Notes: generated by a model from the sequence alone, not told the origin. Shown: positions 40,129 to 47,679, numbered from the stretch's first letter. The stretch is 64,000 nucleotides of DNA from Bosea sp. Tri-49 (GCF_003952665.1 NZ_CP017946.1:1798001-1862000); one strand, 5' to 3'. Translations and numbers: made by a program.

Positions 40129-40686
40129 ATGAGCAAGAGCTATATCGCCCTGGTCCACCGCCCCGAGGCGACCTCTTATTGGGGCGTTACCTTCCCTGAT
40201 TTTCCCGGCTGCGTTTCGGCCGGCGCGACTTTCGAGGAGGCCTTCGCGAACGCCCGCGAGGCGCTCGCCGGCCATGTTGCTGCCATGCGATCCGATCGCG
40301 AAGCTATCCCCCAGCCCTCGGTCTTCGATTCCGCGCTGCTCGATACTGTCTTCGCCGAGGATATCGCCGGCGGCGCCATGCCGGTGTTTGTCGACCTGAT
40401 CGACGTGCCCGCGCCAAAAGAGCGGATCAACATCATGGTGGACCCGGGCACTTTGCGCCGGGTCGACCAGGCGGCGCGTGCCGAGGGCGTGAGCCGCTCG
40501 AGCGTTTTTGAGCGGGCTGCCGAGACCTGGATCAATCGGTCTTCGGCGCAAGCGAAGACGCTCGACACCGATCTCGATGCTGCGATGCAGAAGATCGAGG
40601 AGGCTTTGTCGCTGATGCCAGAACAGAAAGTTCCGAAGCGGCTTCCTCCGAATGTTGGTCGCCTGGCGGAACGCAGGAAAGCTTGA
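40129..40686 (+). CDS. hicB: HicB family antitoxin with RHH domain and C-terminal extension
   Basis: The 185-aa protein has an N-terminal HicB fold (WGVTFPDFPGCVSAGATFEE, residues 19-38) and a ribbon-helix-helix (INIMVDPGTLRRVDQAARAE, about 103-122). An extra stretch of about 35 residues follows, longer than usual for HicB. The RHH should bind the palindromes before hicA. GAGAGAG precedes its ATG. Confidence 0.9.
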   Translation: MSKSYIALVHRPEATSYWGVTFPDFPGCVSAGATFEEAFANAREALAGHVAAMRSDREAIPQPSVFDSALLDTVFAEDIAGGAMPVFVDLIDVPAPKERINIMVDPGTLRRVDQAARAEGVSRSSVFERAAETWINRSSAQAKTLDTDLDAAMQKIEEALSLMPEQKVPKRLPPNVGRLAERRKA

Positions 40687-40696
40687 CAGCATTGCC

Positions 40697-43390
40697 TTAC
40701 TCCGCCGCTTCGAGCGCGACCGGCCGCTCGGCATCGAGCAGGTCGAACAGGCTCGGGATCGCGATCTTGTCTTCGGCGGCGGCGCAGTGCATCGCGCCGT
40801 CGAGGAAATAGCCGGGGTTGAGTTCGACGCCGATGCCCTTGCGGCCGAGCAGGATCGCCCGATAGGGCACGGTCATCAGCCCGCCGAATGGATCGAACAC
40901 GGTCTCGCCCGGCATCGACATCTGCGCGATGACGCGGTCGACGATGTCGAACTGCAGCGGGCAGAGATGCATCTCCTTGCCCTTGGCGTGCTGCGCGCCG
41001 TTGAGCGTCCGCATCCGCGTCACGTCGCTCCAGACGGCCTCGTTCGGCGAGTGTGGCGGCAGCAGCATGAAGGTCGGCGGCAGGCGCCCGCGCGTCTCAA
41101 GGGCTTCGGCGATCGCGACGTGATACTCGAAGTCGTAGACCGCCCCGAGGTTGAAGCGCTTCCACAGCTTGTAGATGTCCGAGGCCGGCAGGCCGACGAG
41201 ATCCTCAGGCTTCAGCGCCCGGTCGCCGGACGAGCGCAGATAGCCATGCGCGTCGATCTGCCAGCGGGCGCGGCTGTAGCCATCGGGATTGATCCAGGCC
41301 GCGGCCGAGAGCTCGGCCGGGTCACCTTCGCCGGGCAGATCGTCGCCGGGCTCGGCCTCAGCAGGGCCGAACCACTTCTTCGCCTTGGTCACCCGCCGGT
41401 CAGCATAGGAGTTCGACAGGTCGGAGGGCGGCTTCCTGAACAGCAGCAGGTATTCGGGCGTGCCGCAGCCCATCTTCGAGCCGTCCTTGCACTGCTCAGA
41501 CCAGCCCAGCCGATAGGTCTGGTTGTTCTCGCGCACCACGTCGGTGGTGATCGTCTTCATGCCGAGGAAGGCGAAGCCGTGCTTCCGGAAGTGCTGGATC
41601 GTGTCGCAGTGGAAGGTCGAGACGGTCTGGAAGCCCAGCCCGTTGATGCCGCCGGGGACGATCCGGTCCTTGACGTGGATCGCGGCCACGCGGCCGGGCG
41701 CCAGCGCCTTCAGCAGCGACGGCGTCAGGAAGTCCATCTGCGCCCAGAAATGCGGGTCGCTGTCGGTGTGGCCGAAATCGTTATAGCTCGGCGTGTATTC
41801 GTACTGCGTCGAGAACGGGATCGAGGTCACGATCAGGTCGACGCTGCCTTCCGGCAGAGCCGCGGTCTCGAGCACCGTGTCGTTGTTGACGATGCGATGG
41901 TTGGCGCCCTTGATCTCGACCCGCTCGACGCCGATCGAGCGGGCGAGAGCCGAGGCCATAGCCTGCTCGTTCAGCCCGTATTCGCGGATGATCTCGCCCA
42001 TTTGCGCCACCATGTGCTCGTGCTGCTCCCACTTCCGCAGCAGCGTTCGCAGGATCGTCTGCTCGCCCTCGGACGCGATGATGTGGATGTCGACCGGGTG
42101 CGGCTGTAGGAACCGCTGGATGCGATGCACCGCCTGGATGAAGTCGTTGAACTTGAAGCCGATGCCGAGGAAGATCGCCCTGTGGCAGTGGCGCTGGAAG
42201 TTGCAGCCTGATCCGGCGATCACCGGCTTTGCCGCCAGGTGCTGGAAGGCTCCATCGCTGAAGGCGACGATTGTCTCCTCGCGTTCGTCGAGTTCCTGTG
42301 AGCCGTAGACCGAGCGCACGCCTGGTACCGCCACTTCGATCGCGTGGCGCTCGGCCTCGAGGTCGTGCCAGAGCAGGAAATGCGCCTCCGGCTCGGCCGA
42401 GAGGATCTCCTGCATCTTGGTGATGCGGGCGGCCAGGCTATCGCGCTTCTCGCGCGAGGCCTCGACCACGCCGAGCGCCGCATTGCGCAGCAAGATGCCC
42501 TGCCCATCCCGCTCTTCTGCTCGCGTCACCACGTCGGATGCGACGGTGTGATGGTGCACGCGCAAGGGCGGCAGATCGTAGCCGGTATCGTCGAAGCCGA
42601 GATCGCTCGGCCGCTGCACGAACAGCGCCCAGGACGAGACCCAGAGCCAGAACTCCCGCTCCTTGTGCGGGTGGATGGTCAGGCTGTCCGCCTTCTCGCT
42701 GTTGCGCTTGAAGAAGCGGGTCTTCGCCTCGCCTACATCCATGATTTCGAGGAAGGCGGAATAGGCCAAGAGCTCGATATAGTCGTTCGGCGAGGGCGTC
42801 GCGGTCGCGACCAGCTTGAAGGCGACGCCGGCGAAGAGGCGCATGAACTCGCGAAAGGTCTTGCTGCCGCCGAAGCCGCGCAGGCAGGACGCTTCGTCGA
42901 GGCTGGTCACCGAGAAGTCGCGCGGGTCGAGCTTGCCGTCGCGCACCGTCTCGTAATTGGTGACATAGAGCCCGGGCTCCGCCGCCTCCTCGATAGAACG
43001 GATGAAGCTCAGGCTGGGCACACGGCTCAACCGCCCCGCCTGCCAGACGCGCAATTCCTCGCGCTGCGCCTCGGTGATATCCGGGTGATCGCCGGTCGCC
43101 AGCACATAGGCATCGCGCCGGAATTCCTGCCGCACGCCGAGCGGCGCGGTGATCAGGCCGCGCCCGCCATTCTTCTCGATGACGATCCGGCAGAACTCGA
43201 TCTGCATGAAGGTCTTGCCGAGCCCGAAGGCCGCGAACAGCCCGCGCCTGCCGCCGGCCAAAGCCCAGCGCACCATGGCGCGCTGATGCGGCTTCAGCAG
43301 CGGATTGATCTCGCTGTCGACAACCTCGATCCCGCTGCGTTCGGCGATGCGGGTCTTGGCGCGCAGGAAGTCGAGATAGGCCGCGCTCAT
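40697..43390 (-). CDS. SF2 helicase fused to DNA methyltransferase
   Basis: The 897-aa protein has an N-terminal SF2/SNF2-type helicase: Walker A FAAFGLGKTF (52-61), DEAS (165-168), TATPSPNDY (197-205) and QAVHRIQRF (419-427). A methyltransferase domain follows, with the active-site region VTSIPFSTQYEY (521-532) and the SAM-binding FDPFGGLMTV (832-841), the circularly permuted order of N4/N6 beta-class enzymes. The catalytic tetrapeptide is SIPF instead of the common SPPY or DPPY. Likely roles are modification of phage DNA against host restriction or translocation-coupled modification. ATGA overlap with the next small gene. Confidence 0.85.
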   Translation of the reverse strand: MSAAYLDFLRAKTRIAERSGIEVVDSEINPLLKPHQRAMVRWALAGGRRGLFAAFGLGKTFMQIEFCRIVIEKNGGRGLITAPLGVRQEFRRDAYVLATGDHPDITEAQREELRVWQAGRLSRVPSLSFIRSIEEAAEPGLYVTNYETVRDGKLDPRDFSVTSLDEASCLRGFGGSKTFREFMRLFAGVAFKLVATATPSPNDYIELLAYSAFLEIMDVGEAKTRFFKRNSEKADSLTIHPHKEREFWLWVSSWALFVQRPSDLGFDDTGYDLPPLRVHHHTVASDVVTRAEERDGQGILLRNAALGVVEASREKRDSLAARITKMQEILSAEPEAHFLLWHDLEAERHAIEVAVPGVRSVYGSQELDEREETIVAFSDGAFQHLAAKPVIAGSGCNFQRHCHRAIFLGIGFKFNDFIQAVHRIQRFLQPHPVDIHIIASEGEQTILRTLLRKWEQHEHMVAQMGEIIREYGLNEQAMASALARSIGVERVEIKGANHRIVNNDTVLETAALPEGSVDLIVTSIPFSTQYEYTPSYNDFGHTDSDPHFWAQMDFLTPSLLKALAPGRVAAIHVKDRIVPGGINGLGFQTVSTFHCDTIQHFRKHGFAFLGMKTITTDVVRENNQTYRLGWSEQCKDGSKMGCGTPEYLLLFRKPPSDLSNSYADRRVTKAKKWFGPAEAEPGDDLPGEGDPAELSAAAWINPDGYSRARWQIDAHGYLRSSGDRALKPEDLVGLPASDIYKLWKRFNLGAVYDFEYHVAIAEALETRGRLPPTFMLLPPHSPNEAVWSDVTRMRTLNGAQHAKGKEMHLCPLQFDIVDRVIAQMSMPGETVFDPFGGLMTVPYRAILLGRKGIGVELNPGYFLDGAMHCAAAEDKIAIPSLFDLLDAERPVALEAAE

Positions 43391-43623
43391 GGCGTCGCCC
43401 TCCCGGTCCGCTTAATCGCCGCGGAGACGCTGTCCCAGAGGAGGCAGGCGAAGTCCCAGCGCGACCAGAACTCGGCATCTTCGATATCGCCCGGGGCGGC
43501 GACATACTGCGCATGGGCCTTCCGCTCCTGACCGCGGTCGGGAGCGGAATGGAGGATGCATTCGCCCCAAACCTGATCGGTGCTCGACCAGTGCGAGCAG
43601 TTTTCGCAGCGCCGCCGGCTCAT
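43387..43623 (-). CDS. Small cysteine-rich protein, 78 aa
   Basis: It begins MSRRRCENCSHWSSTDQVWG, then ECILHSAPD, with four cysteines in the first 25 residues and another near 60, and no signal peptide. It overlaps the helicase-methyltransferase start by 4 bases (ATGA) and the next upstream gene in the same way, so it belongs to the same transcript. Probable zinc-binding accessory protein; function unknown. Confidence 0.6.
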   Translation of the reverse strand: MSRRRCENCSHWSSTDQVWGECILHSAPDRGQERKAHAQYVAAPGDIEDAEFWSRWDFACLLWDSVSAAIKRTGRATP

Positions 43624-43910
43624 ACTGCCAGCGCCTTGCGAACAACGCGGCGGGAGCGCCGGCGAGCGAGGGCCAGGCGCAGATGCTGCGGAAAGAACAC
43701 TAGGAACTGGGCGATCGGGCTTGCGTCCAACAGCCGCAGAATGGATTGCGCCGAGCTCAGTGCTTCGGCGCGTCGCTTGGCGGCCGTTAGAGCGGCCCCC
43801 GCGATCGCATCGAGCTCGGGCTCGAAGCGCGTCGTCTCGAGAATATGGATGCCGGCCGCTTCCTGCTGCGCCGCACCTTCGAGTTCAGCAATGATCGCCG
43901 AGAGATTCAT
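43620..43910 (-). CDS. Small helical protein, 96 aa
   Basis: From ATG 43910 (MNLSAIIAELEGAAQQEAAG) the protein is helical with a basic C-terminus (LRLALARRRSRRVVRKALAV). It is linked by ATGA to the downstream gene and lies one base from the upstream stop. No family was recognised. Confidence 0.55.
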   Translation of the reverse strand: MNLSAIIAELEGAAQQEAAGIHILETTRFEPELDAIAGAALTAAKRRAEALSSAQSILRLLDASPIAQFLVFFPQHLRLALARRRSRRVVRKALAV

Positions 43911-43911
43911 T

Positions 43912-44118
43912 TCACCGCCCCTTCCTGAACAGCGCCATCTCGGCCGTGCTCCAGAGCGCGCCGGGCGCATCTCGGCTGTCGACAAGCGCCTGCGCCGTCT
44001 CACGCTTGAGCCCGAGCACCACGGCGATCACCACGGCGGAAAAGCCGGCGCGGGCCATGCCGCGGCCGGCCGAACGGCGGAAGCGCCCAACCTTTTCGAG
44101 GACGAAGCCCCGGCTCAT
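43912..44118 (-). CDS. Small basic protein, 68 aa
   Basis: ATG 44118 lies in an ATGA overlap with the HTH-like gene upstream. The product (MSRGFVLEKVGRFRRSAGRG at the start) is basic and has a hydrophobic centre FSAVVIAVVLGL. The longer open frame through 44595 in this phase is not used. Function unknown. Confidence 0.5.
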   Translation of the reverse strand: MSRGFVLEKVGRFRRSAGRGMARAGFSAVVIAVVLGLKRETAQALVDSRDAPGALWSTAEMALFRKGR

Positions 44119-44330
44119 GCCGCCGACCTTTGCGTCAGGCGGCAGCGGCCCCTGCCCTTGCCGGTCGGCTTGTAGAATTCGACCAGGCCGAGATCGCGCA
44201 GGTGGTTCCAGGTCGTGCGCGTCACTGGCGCACTTTCGCCGGCCGCCAGCAGCACGCCGTTGCGGTCGAAGCAGCCATCGCCATTGCGCTCGCGCAGCCA
44301 GGCCAGCGCAGCTTCCTGCGCCTTGGTCAT
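44115..44330 (-). CDS. Small winged-helix-like protein, 71 aa
   Basis: The sequence KAQEAALAWLRERNGDGCFD, then TRTTWNHLRDLGLVEFYKPT has the pattern of a short winged helix with a wing-like GKGRGRCRLT. It overlaps both neighbours by 4 bases. Probably a DNA-binding accessory of the early left transcript. Confidence 0.55.
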   Translation of the reverse strand: MTKAQEAALAWLRERNGDGCFDRNGVLLAAGESAPVTRTTWNHLRDLGLVEFYKPTGKGRGRCRLTQRSAA

Positions 44331-44800
44331 GCCGCCGTCCTCTGCGGCAGATCGAGCACCGGATAGAGCGCCGGCGCATGCTCGAAGAGATCGGCAAGCG
44401 CAGAGAGATCCTGCGCAGCCGGATGCGGTGCAACCTTTCTGGCAGCAGACCGCACCAATTCGGCCGCTCCGACCACGATCCCGCCGGCTCGCAAGCGATG
44501 TGCCCGGCGGACGATCGCGGCGAGGATGCTGCGGCTGTGCTCCGGCAGCGGCGGCGCCAGACGCTCGGTGAATGGCGGTTCCGGAGCCGCGGCATCTGCG
44601 AGGCGAAATCCGCCGGCGACCTCGACGATCAAACTGGAGAGCTGCAGCGTTCCGAGCGTGCGCCCGAGCCAGCGGCGATCCTGCGCCTGCAGCCGCTTGC
44701 CAATATCGTTGCGCGAAACGGCTGCGCCCTGCCCTTCGGCTACCATCGACAGCACCTGCGCCGCGATCGAGCCGGGCTTGAGTACCCCCCGCTTCGGCAT
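44327..44800 (-). CDS. Winged-helix-like hypothetical protein, 157 aa
   Basis: The N-terminal half (AAQVLSMVAEGQGAAVSRND, then LGTLQLSSLIVEVAGGFRLA) looks like a winged helix. The rest is helical with two VRRAHRLRAGG-type basic stretches. One base separates it from the CII-like stop. No family was identified. Confidence 0.5.
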   Translation of the reverse strand: MPKRGVLKPGSIAAQVLSMVAEGQGAAVSRNDIGKRLQAQDRRWLGRTLGTLQLSSLIVEVAGGFRLADAAAPEPPFTERLAPPLPEHSRSILAAIVRRAHRLRAGGIVVGAAELVRSAARKVAPHPAAQDLSALADLFEHAPALYPVLDLPQRTAA

Positions 44801-44801
44801 G

Positions 44802-45284
44802 TCAGGCTCCCGCCAGAGCGGCGAGACGGTTGGCTAGGCGCCCCATCTCTTCCTGGTGCTTGAGCAGGGCGGCCAGCAGCGCCTTGGCTTCGCCCGGCGT
44901 CACTTTCTGGTCTTCGAGCGCCTCGGCAGCCTGCGCCGTGAAGCGGGCATGGCTGCCGGTCGAGCGCACGATCTCGGTCATCAGGTCGAGCGGCCCGCGA
45001 TCACCGTCGGCGATCGGCACCAGCTGGTGGCCCGTCAGGCTTGCCAGCAGCCGGGTCATGATCGGCTTGCCCGTTGCGGCCTCGAGGATGCCGATGACGT
45101 GCAGCGGCATCAGTGAGGGGTAGTTCTCGCTGCACCACTTCGAGATTTCGCCCTGGCTGTAGGTCGCCATCGACTCGACGCGCTGCGGGCCGGTCTGGCC
45201 CGGGGCGGCGCAGGCATTCACCAGAGCACGGGCCCCAGTTTTGAGCAGGGTCATCAGCCCTTCGGGCAAAGAGGTATCGCTCAC
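44802..45284 (-). CDS. CII-like phage regulatory protein
   Basis: The 160-aa protein starts at GTG 45284 with AGGAG 8 bases upstream. The pattern YSQGEISKWCSENYPSLMPL (about 42-61) and LEAATGKPIMTRLLASLTGH matches CII/Cox-type proteins of phages with large early regulons, including the recurrent choice motif before the last helix. Its position downstream of a Cro-like gene is that of lambda cII. A hairpin in its leader overlaps the ribosome site. Confidence 0.6.
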   Translation of the reverse strand: MSDTSLPEGLMTLLKTGARALVNACAAPGQTGPQRVESMATYSQGEISKWCSENYPSLMPLHVIGILEAATGKPIMTRLLASLTGHQLVPIADGDRGPLDLMTEIVRSTGSHARFTAQAAEALEDQKVTPGEAKALLAALLKHQEEMGRLANRLAALAGA

Positions 45285-45309
45285 GAAAAAAGCTCCTGTG
45301 CTTTTTCGT
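45283..45309 (-). promoter_or_regulatory. RNA hairpin over the ribosome site of the CII-like gene
   Basis: On the minus-strand RNA, ACGAAAAAGC (45309-45300) pairs with GCTTTTTTCGT (45293-45283), with one extra U, and the ACAGGA loop holds part of the AGGAG. The stem's last bases are part of the GTG start codon (45284-45282). The other side of 45310-45459 has no supported gene. Confidence 0.5.
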
Positions 45310-45459
45310 TGGGAAAACGGCGGTAAGGGTCGAAGGTCGGTCCGTCAGATCACGGAGGCGGAACCCCATGGTTGAGCAGGCAAGACAAACGAGGATCGAC
45401 ACGGCGCGCGGCGAATTGCGCCGGGCACTCGTCGAAATGGCGAAGGCGGGCGGGCTGCG

Positions 45460-45711
45460 TCATGACGCAGGCTCCGCCAGAGAAAGAGACGAAGGTGGCA
45501 GGAAGTCCTCGGCGGCGAGCGCAATGCCCAGCCGGGAGGCTTCCGCCAGAAGCTTGGGATGATGGTCCTGCGGAACGCGGCCGCCAGTGCCGCCCTTGTC
45601 ACGCGGCCGCTTCCAGTTGCTGACCCGAACGCGGCCGATCCCGAGAATCGATGCGACCCTCGTCGGGCCGCCGAAGCGGGAAATGATGGTGGAGGCAGGT
45701 TCCATGCACAT
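45460..45711 (-). CDS. Cro-like HTH protein
   Basis: From ATG 45711 the protein is 83 aa (ATG 45705 is an alternative). It contains a helix-turn-helix, IISRFGGPTRVASILGIGRV, then RVSNWKRPRDKGGTGGRVPQ, the pattern of small Cro/YdaS-like repressors in alphaproteobacterial prophages. It is divergent from the CI-type gene, with one operator between them, so it should set the lytic side of the switch. Confidence 0.72.
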   Translation of the reverse strand: MCMEPASTIISRFGGPTRVASILGIGRVRVSNWKRPRDKGGTGGRVPQDHHPKLLAEASRLGIALAAEDFLPPSSLSLAEPAS

Positions 45712-45715
45712 CAAT

Positions 45716-45732
45716 GTACCCGATCTAGGTAC
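45716..45732. promoter_or_regulatory. Repressor operator, GTACC-N7-GGTAC
   Basis: GTACC (45716-45720) and GGTAC (45728-45732) form a perfect dyad in the 46-bp interval between the Cro-like and CI-type starts. The same dyad, with GATnA shared in the spacer, recurs at 47227-47243 before the other early operon. Likely bound by CI, Cro or both. Confidence 0.75.
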
Positions 45733-45757
45733 GAATGCAAGGGGGCACGTTCCCAGC

Positions 45758-46507
45758 ATGGGGCGCGACATCGGAACGCCCGAAATCTATCTTCCCGGCA
45801 TGGTGAAGGACTGGCTGGGCGAAGGCCTAAAATTGCGAAACATGAGCCAGGCGGAGTTCGCTCGCCAGCTCTCGGAAAAGCTCGGCCGGAACTACATGCG
45901 CACCGCCGTGAACAAAATGGTTCACGGCGACCGGGTGATCACCGGCCAGGAGATGATAGCCGCCGCCGAAATCCTCAACATGACCGCGCCCGGCCTGAGC
46001 GGCGCCGCTCCGCAGGAGGTCACGCCGTCGACCGAGCAACTGGTTTCAGTGGTGATTGCCGGGAAGGTCGAGGCCGGCGCCTTCCGGGCGGCGCCTGACT
46101 ATACGGACATGGAGCCGGAGACCATGTTCGAACCGCGTGACCCGCAATTCCCCTGGGCGAGGCAGGTGGCCTTCGACCTGTCCGGCGACAGCATGAACCG
46201 GCTCCTGCCTCGGCCCATCCTCGCCGGCGACCGCATCATCTGCGTCGACTTCGACGACCTGGGCGGACGGGTCCCGCTGCGCGATGGCATGGTGGTGGTG
46301 GTTGAGCAGACGGCCGATGGCGGCCATCTGCGTGAATGGAGCGTCAAGCAGATCGAACTGTATGATGACAGGATCGAGTATCACCCTCGATCGACGAACC
46401 CGACCCACAAGCCCATCATCGTGGCGCGCGATCCGGACGCGGATGATGGCCGCAATGTTCGGATACTGGCGCTGGTACGCCGGATCACGAACCTGGTGCC
46501 GTTCTAG
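45758..46507 (+). CDS. CI-type repressor with S24 peptidase domain
   Basis: From ATG 45758 the protein is 249 aa. It has an HTH in the N-terminal 70 residues (LRNMSQAEFARQLSEKLGRN) and a LexA-like S24 domain with the nucleophile in DLSGDSMNRLL and a lysine in REWSVKQIEL. A candidate self-cleavage Ala-Gly occurs in GKVEAGAFR. RecA-stimulated cleavage would induce the prophage. A longer start at ATG 45704 has a good GGAGG but would place the operator inside the gene, so I prefer 45758. Confidence 0.88.
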   Translation: MGRDIGTPEIYLPGMVKDWLGEGLKLRNMSQAEFARQLSEKLGRNYMRTAVNKMVHGDRVITGQEMIAAAEILNMTAPGLSGAAPQEVTPSTEQLVSVVIAGKVEAGAFRAAPDYTDMEPETMFEPRDPQFPWARQVAFDLSGDSMNRLLPRPILAGDRIICVDFDDLGGRVPLRDGMVVVVEQTADGGHLREWSVKQIELYDDRIEYHPRSTNPTHKPIIVARDPDADDGRNVRILALVRRITNLVPF

Positions 46508-46869
46508 CGGAACAGCACGCGCGGCGGCAGCCCTGCCCTGCCTTTGCCCTTCTGCGCCACGACAGGCTCGGCCGAGCGTGCGTCCAGCACCTGCAGAGCC
46601 TCGGCAAAGCAGGCAGGGTCCATGGCGAGATCCGCGCAGGCCGTGGCGATCAACGCATCGTTTCGAGACATGAAGCGCAGCACGCCCCAGAGGAAGCCGG
46701 GTGTGCTCGCCGCCGCCCGGATGAAGTCCGGCTTGATCCCGCTCTCCTCGAGGAACCAGCCGATCCGGCTGGGCTCGCGGCCGAGCCAGCCCAGTGTGGT
46801 GATGGCGAGGCGCTCGGCGCGATCGCGCTTCTGCTCCTCGGCGAACGAGATGACCTGTCCCTGCATCAT
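46504..46869 (-). CDS. DUF3572-like protein, 121 aa
   Basis: From ATG 46869 (ATGA overlap with the upstream gene). The sequence RLAITTLGWLGREPSRIGWF, then IKPDFIRAAASTPGFLWGVL and LAMDPACFAEALQVLD follows DUF3572, a helical family of unknown function usually found on chromosomes of Hyphomicrobiales. It is convergent with CI, their stops overlapping by 4 bases. The operon has a LexA-like box at its promoter. Confidence 0.75.
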   Translation of the reverse strand: MMQGQVISFAEEQKRDRAERLAITTLGWLGREPSRIGWFLEESGIKPDFIRAAASTPGFLWGVLRFMSRNDALIATACADLAMDPACFAEALQVLDARSAEPVVAQKGKGRAGLPPRVLFR

Positions 46870-47087
46870 GTGGCCTCTTCTAACTCCACGCGGTTGACGC
46901 CAACGATCGTCCCGATGGCGCTCTCGCAGGCCGCACAGAAGAACGACTGCGCTTGCAGGAATGCGCTCTCCAGCAGCTCTTCGATGTCGCGCGGCGCATC
47001 GTCGGCCTCCGGCACATCGAGCATGTGCGAGGTGTTGCGGCGGCAATTCTCGCACTGCAGATGCAGCTTGAAGCGGGCGGCGATCAT
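46866..47087 (-). CDS. Small zinc-ribbon protein, 73 aa
   Basis: From ATG 47087, which has AAGGAG 8 bases upstream. Two cysteine pairs, CENC (about 11) and CAAC (about 51), frame an acidic helix (EADDAPRDIEELLESAFLQA). Probable zinc-binding protein. It is the first gene of the transcript with the DUF3572-like gene and starts 47 bases from the LexA-like box. Confidence 0.65.
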   Translation of the reverse strand: MIAARFKLHLQCENCRRNTSHMLDVPEADDAPRDIEELLESAFLQAQSFFCAACESAIGTIVGVNRVELEEAT

Positions 47088-47133
47088 CGTCTCGGCTCCT
47101 TGTCGGGACCGCGACAATCTGACTCGGTTAATA

Positions 47134-47148
47134 GAACATATCAAGAAC
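47134..47148. promoter_or_regulatory. LexA-like SOS box GAAC-N7-GAAC before the 46504-47087 operon
   Basis: GAAC (47134-47137) and GAAC (47145-47148); on the minus strand GTTC-N7-GTTC, and the half-site spacers of both phage boxes share TAT before the second GTTC. On the minus strand it overlaps TTGATA (47143-47138), a possible -35. The 175-bp interval 47088-47262 otherwise holds only the plus-strand early promoter. Confidence 0.65.
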
Positions 47149-47219
47149 ACAGATGCCGCAGATGATTCGATCCTGACATCAAGCCCTCCGCATCATTGGA
47201 CCCGGATCGGGTTCACGTA

Positions 47220-47248
47220 TTGACACGTACCTTGATTAGGTACATTCT
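47220..47248 (+). promoter_or_regulatory. Early promoter with embedded repressor operator
   Basis: A consensus-like TTGACA (47220-47225) is followed by a TACATT/CATTCT -10 region (47241-47248). The operator GTACC-N7-GGTAC (47227-47243) lies across the spacer, so bound repressor would block the promoter. It drives the plus-strand early operon that starts 15 bases downstream. Confidence 0.72.
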
Positions 47249-47262
47249 GCCGCCATCAACCG

Positions 47263-47679
47263 ATGGAGGCCGCCTTGCTGCAGCTCGCCAGGCAACCAGA
47301 ACGCTCCGCCCTCACCGGGCGCGCCTATCTAGAATCCCGCATCGCCCAGCATGACGGCTATCTCTGGCCGTTCGATCGGCCGCAGATGCTCATGCCCGGG
47401 CCGATCCGCGAGCGCATGGTCGAGGATATCGGCAGGCTCGTCCGCGATGGCGGCGAGGAGGCCATCGTCAGCCTCGCCGATCTCGTGGCCCTCGGCTGGC
47501 CGCTGGCCAGTGTCGAGGCCTGCGGCGCCGCTGCCTTCGCCGTCTTCAATGTTCAGGAGGCACGGCGGGAGCGCGAAGAGCTCGACGGAGCCGGCCGACC
47601 CTTTGTCGAGGCCGCCGCCCTCCTCCTCTTTTGCAGCGCCGCTTTGCTCTGGGCTGGCGTCGGCGCGGGCGCAATCTGA
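47263..47679 (+). CDS. Hypothetical early protein with C-terminal hydrophobic segment
   Basis: The 138-aa protein is the first gene of the early operon. It is soluble for about 115 residues (GPIRERMVEDIGRLVRDGGE) and ends with FVEAAALLLFCSAALLWAGV, a likely membrane segment. There is no clear ribosome site: the ATG is close to the expected transcript start, so initiation may be near-leaderless. It overlaps the next gene as TGATG. Confidence 0.55.
   Translation: MEAALLQLARQPERSALTGRAYLESRIAQHDGYLWPFDRPQMLMPGPIRERMVEDIGRLVRDGGEEAIVSLADLVALGWPLASVEACGAAAFAVFNVQEARREREELDGAGRPFVEAAALLLFCSAALLWAGVGAGAI

Noticed and set aside
45368..45562. Plus-strand ORF with ATG after GGAGGCGG
   Set aside because: It runs opposite the Cro-like gene and becomes low-complexity; the early minus-strand leader explains the region better. 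Could be revisited with expression data.
45587..45757. N-terminal extension of the CI-type repressor
   Set aside because: It would overlap the Cro-like gene and its operator; the shorter start at 45758 fits the switch layout, although ATG 45704 has a better ribosome site.
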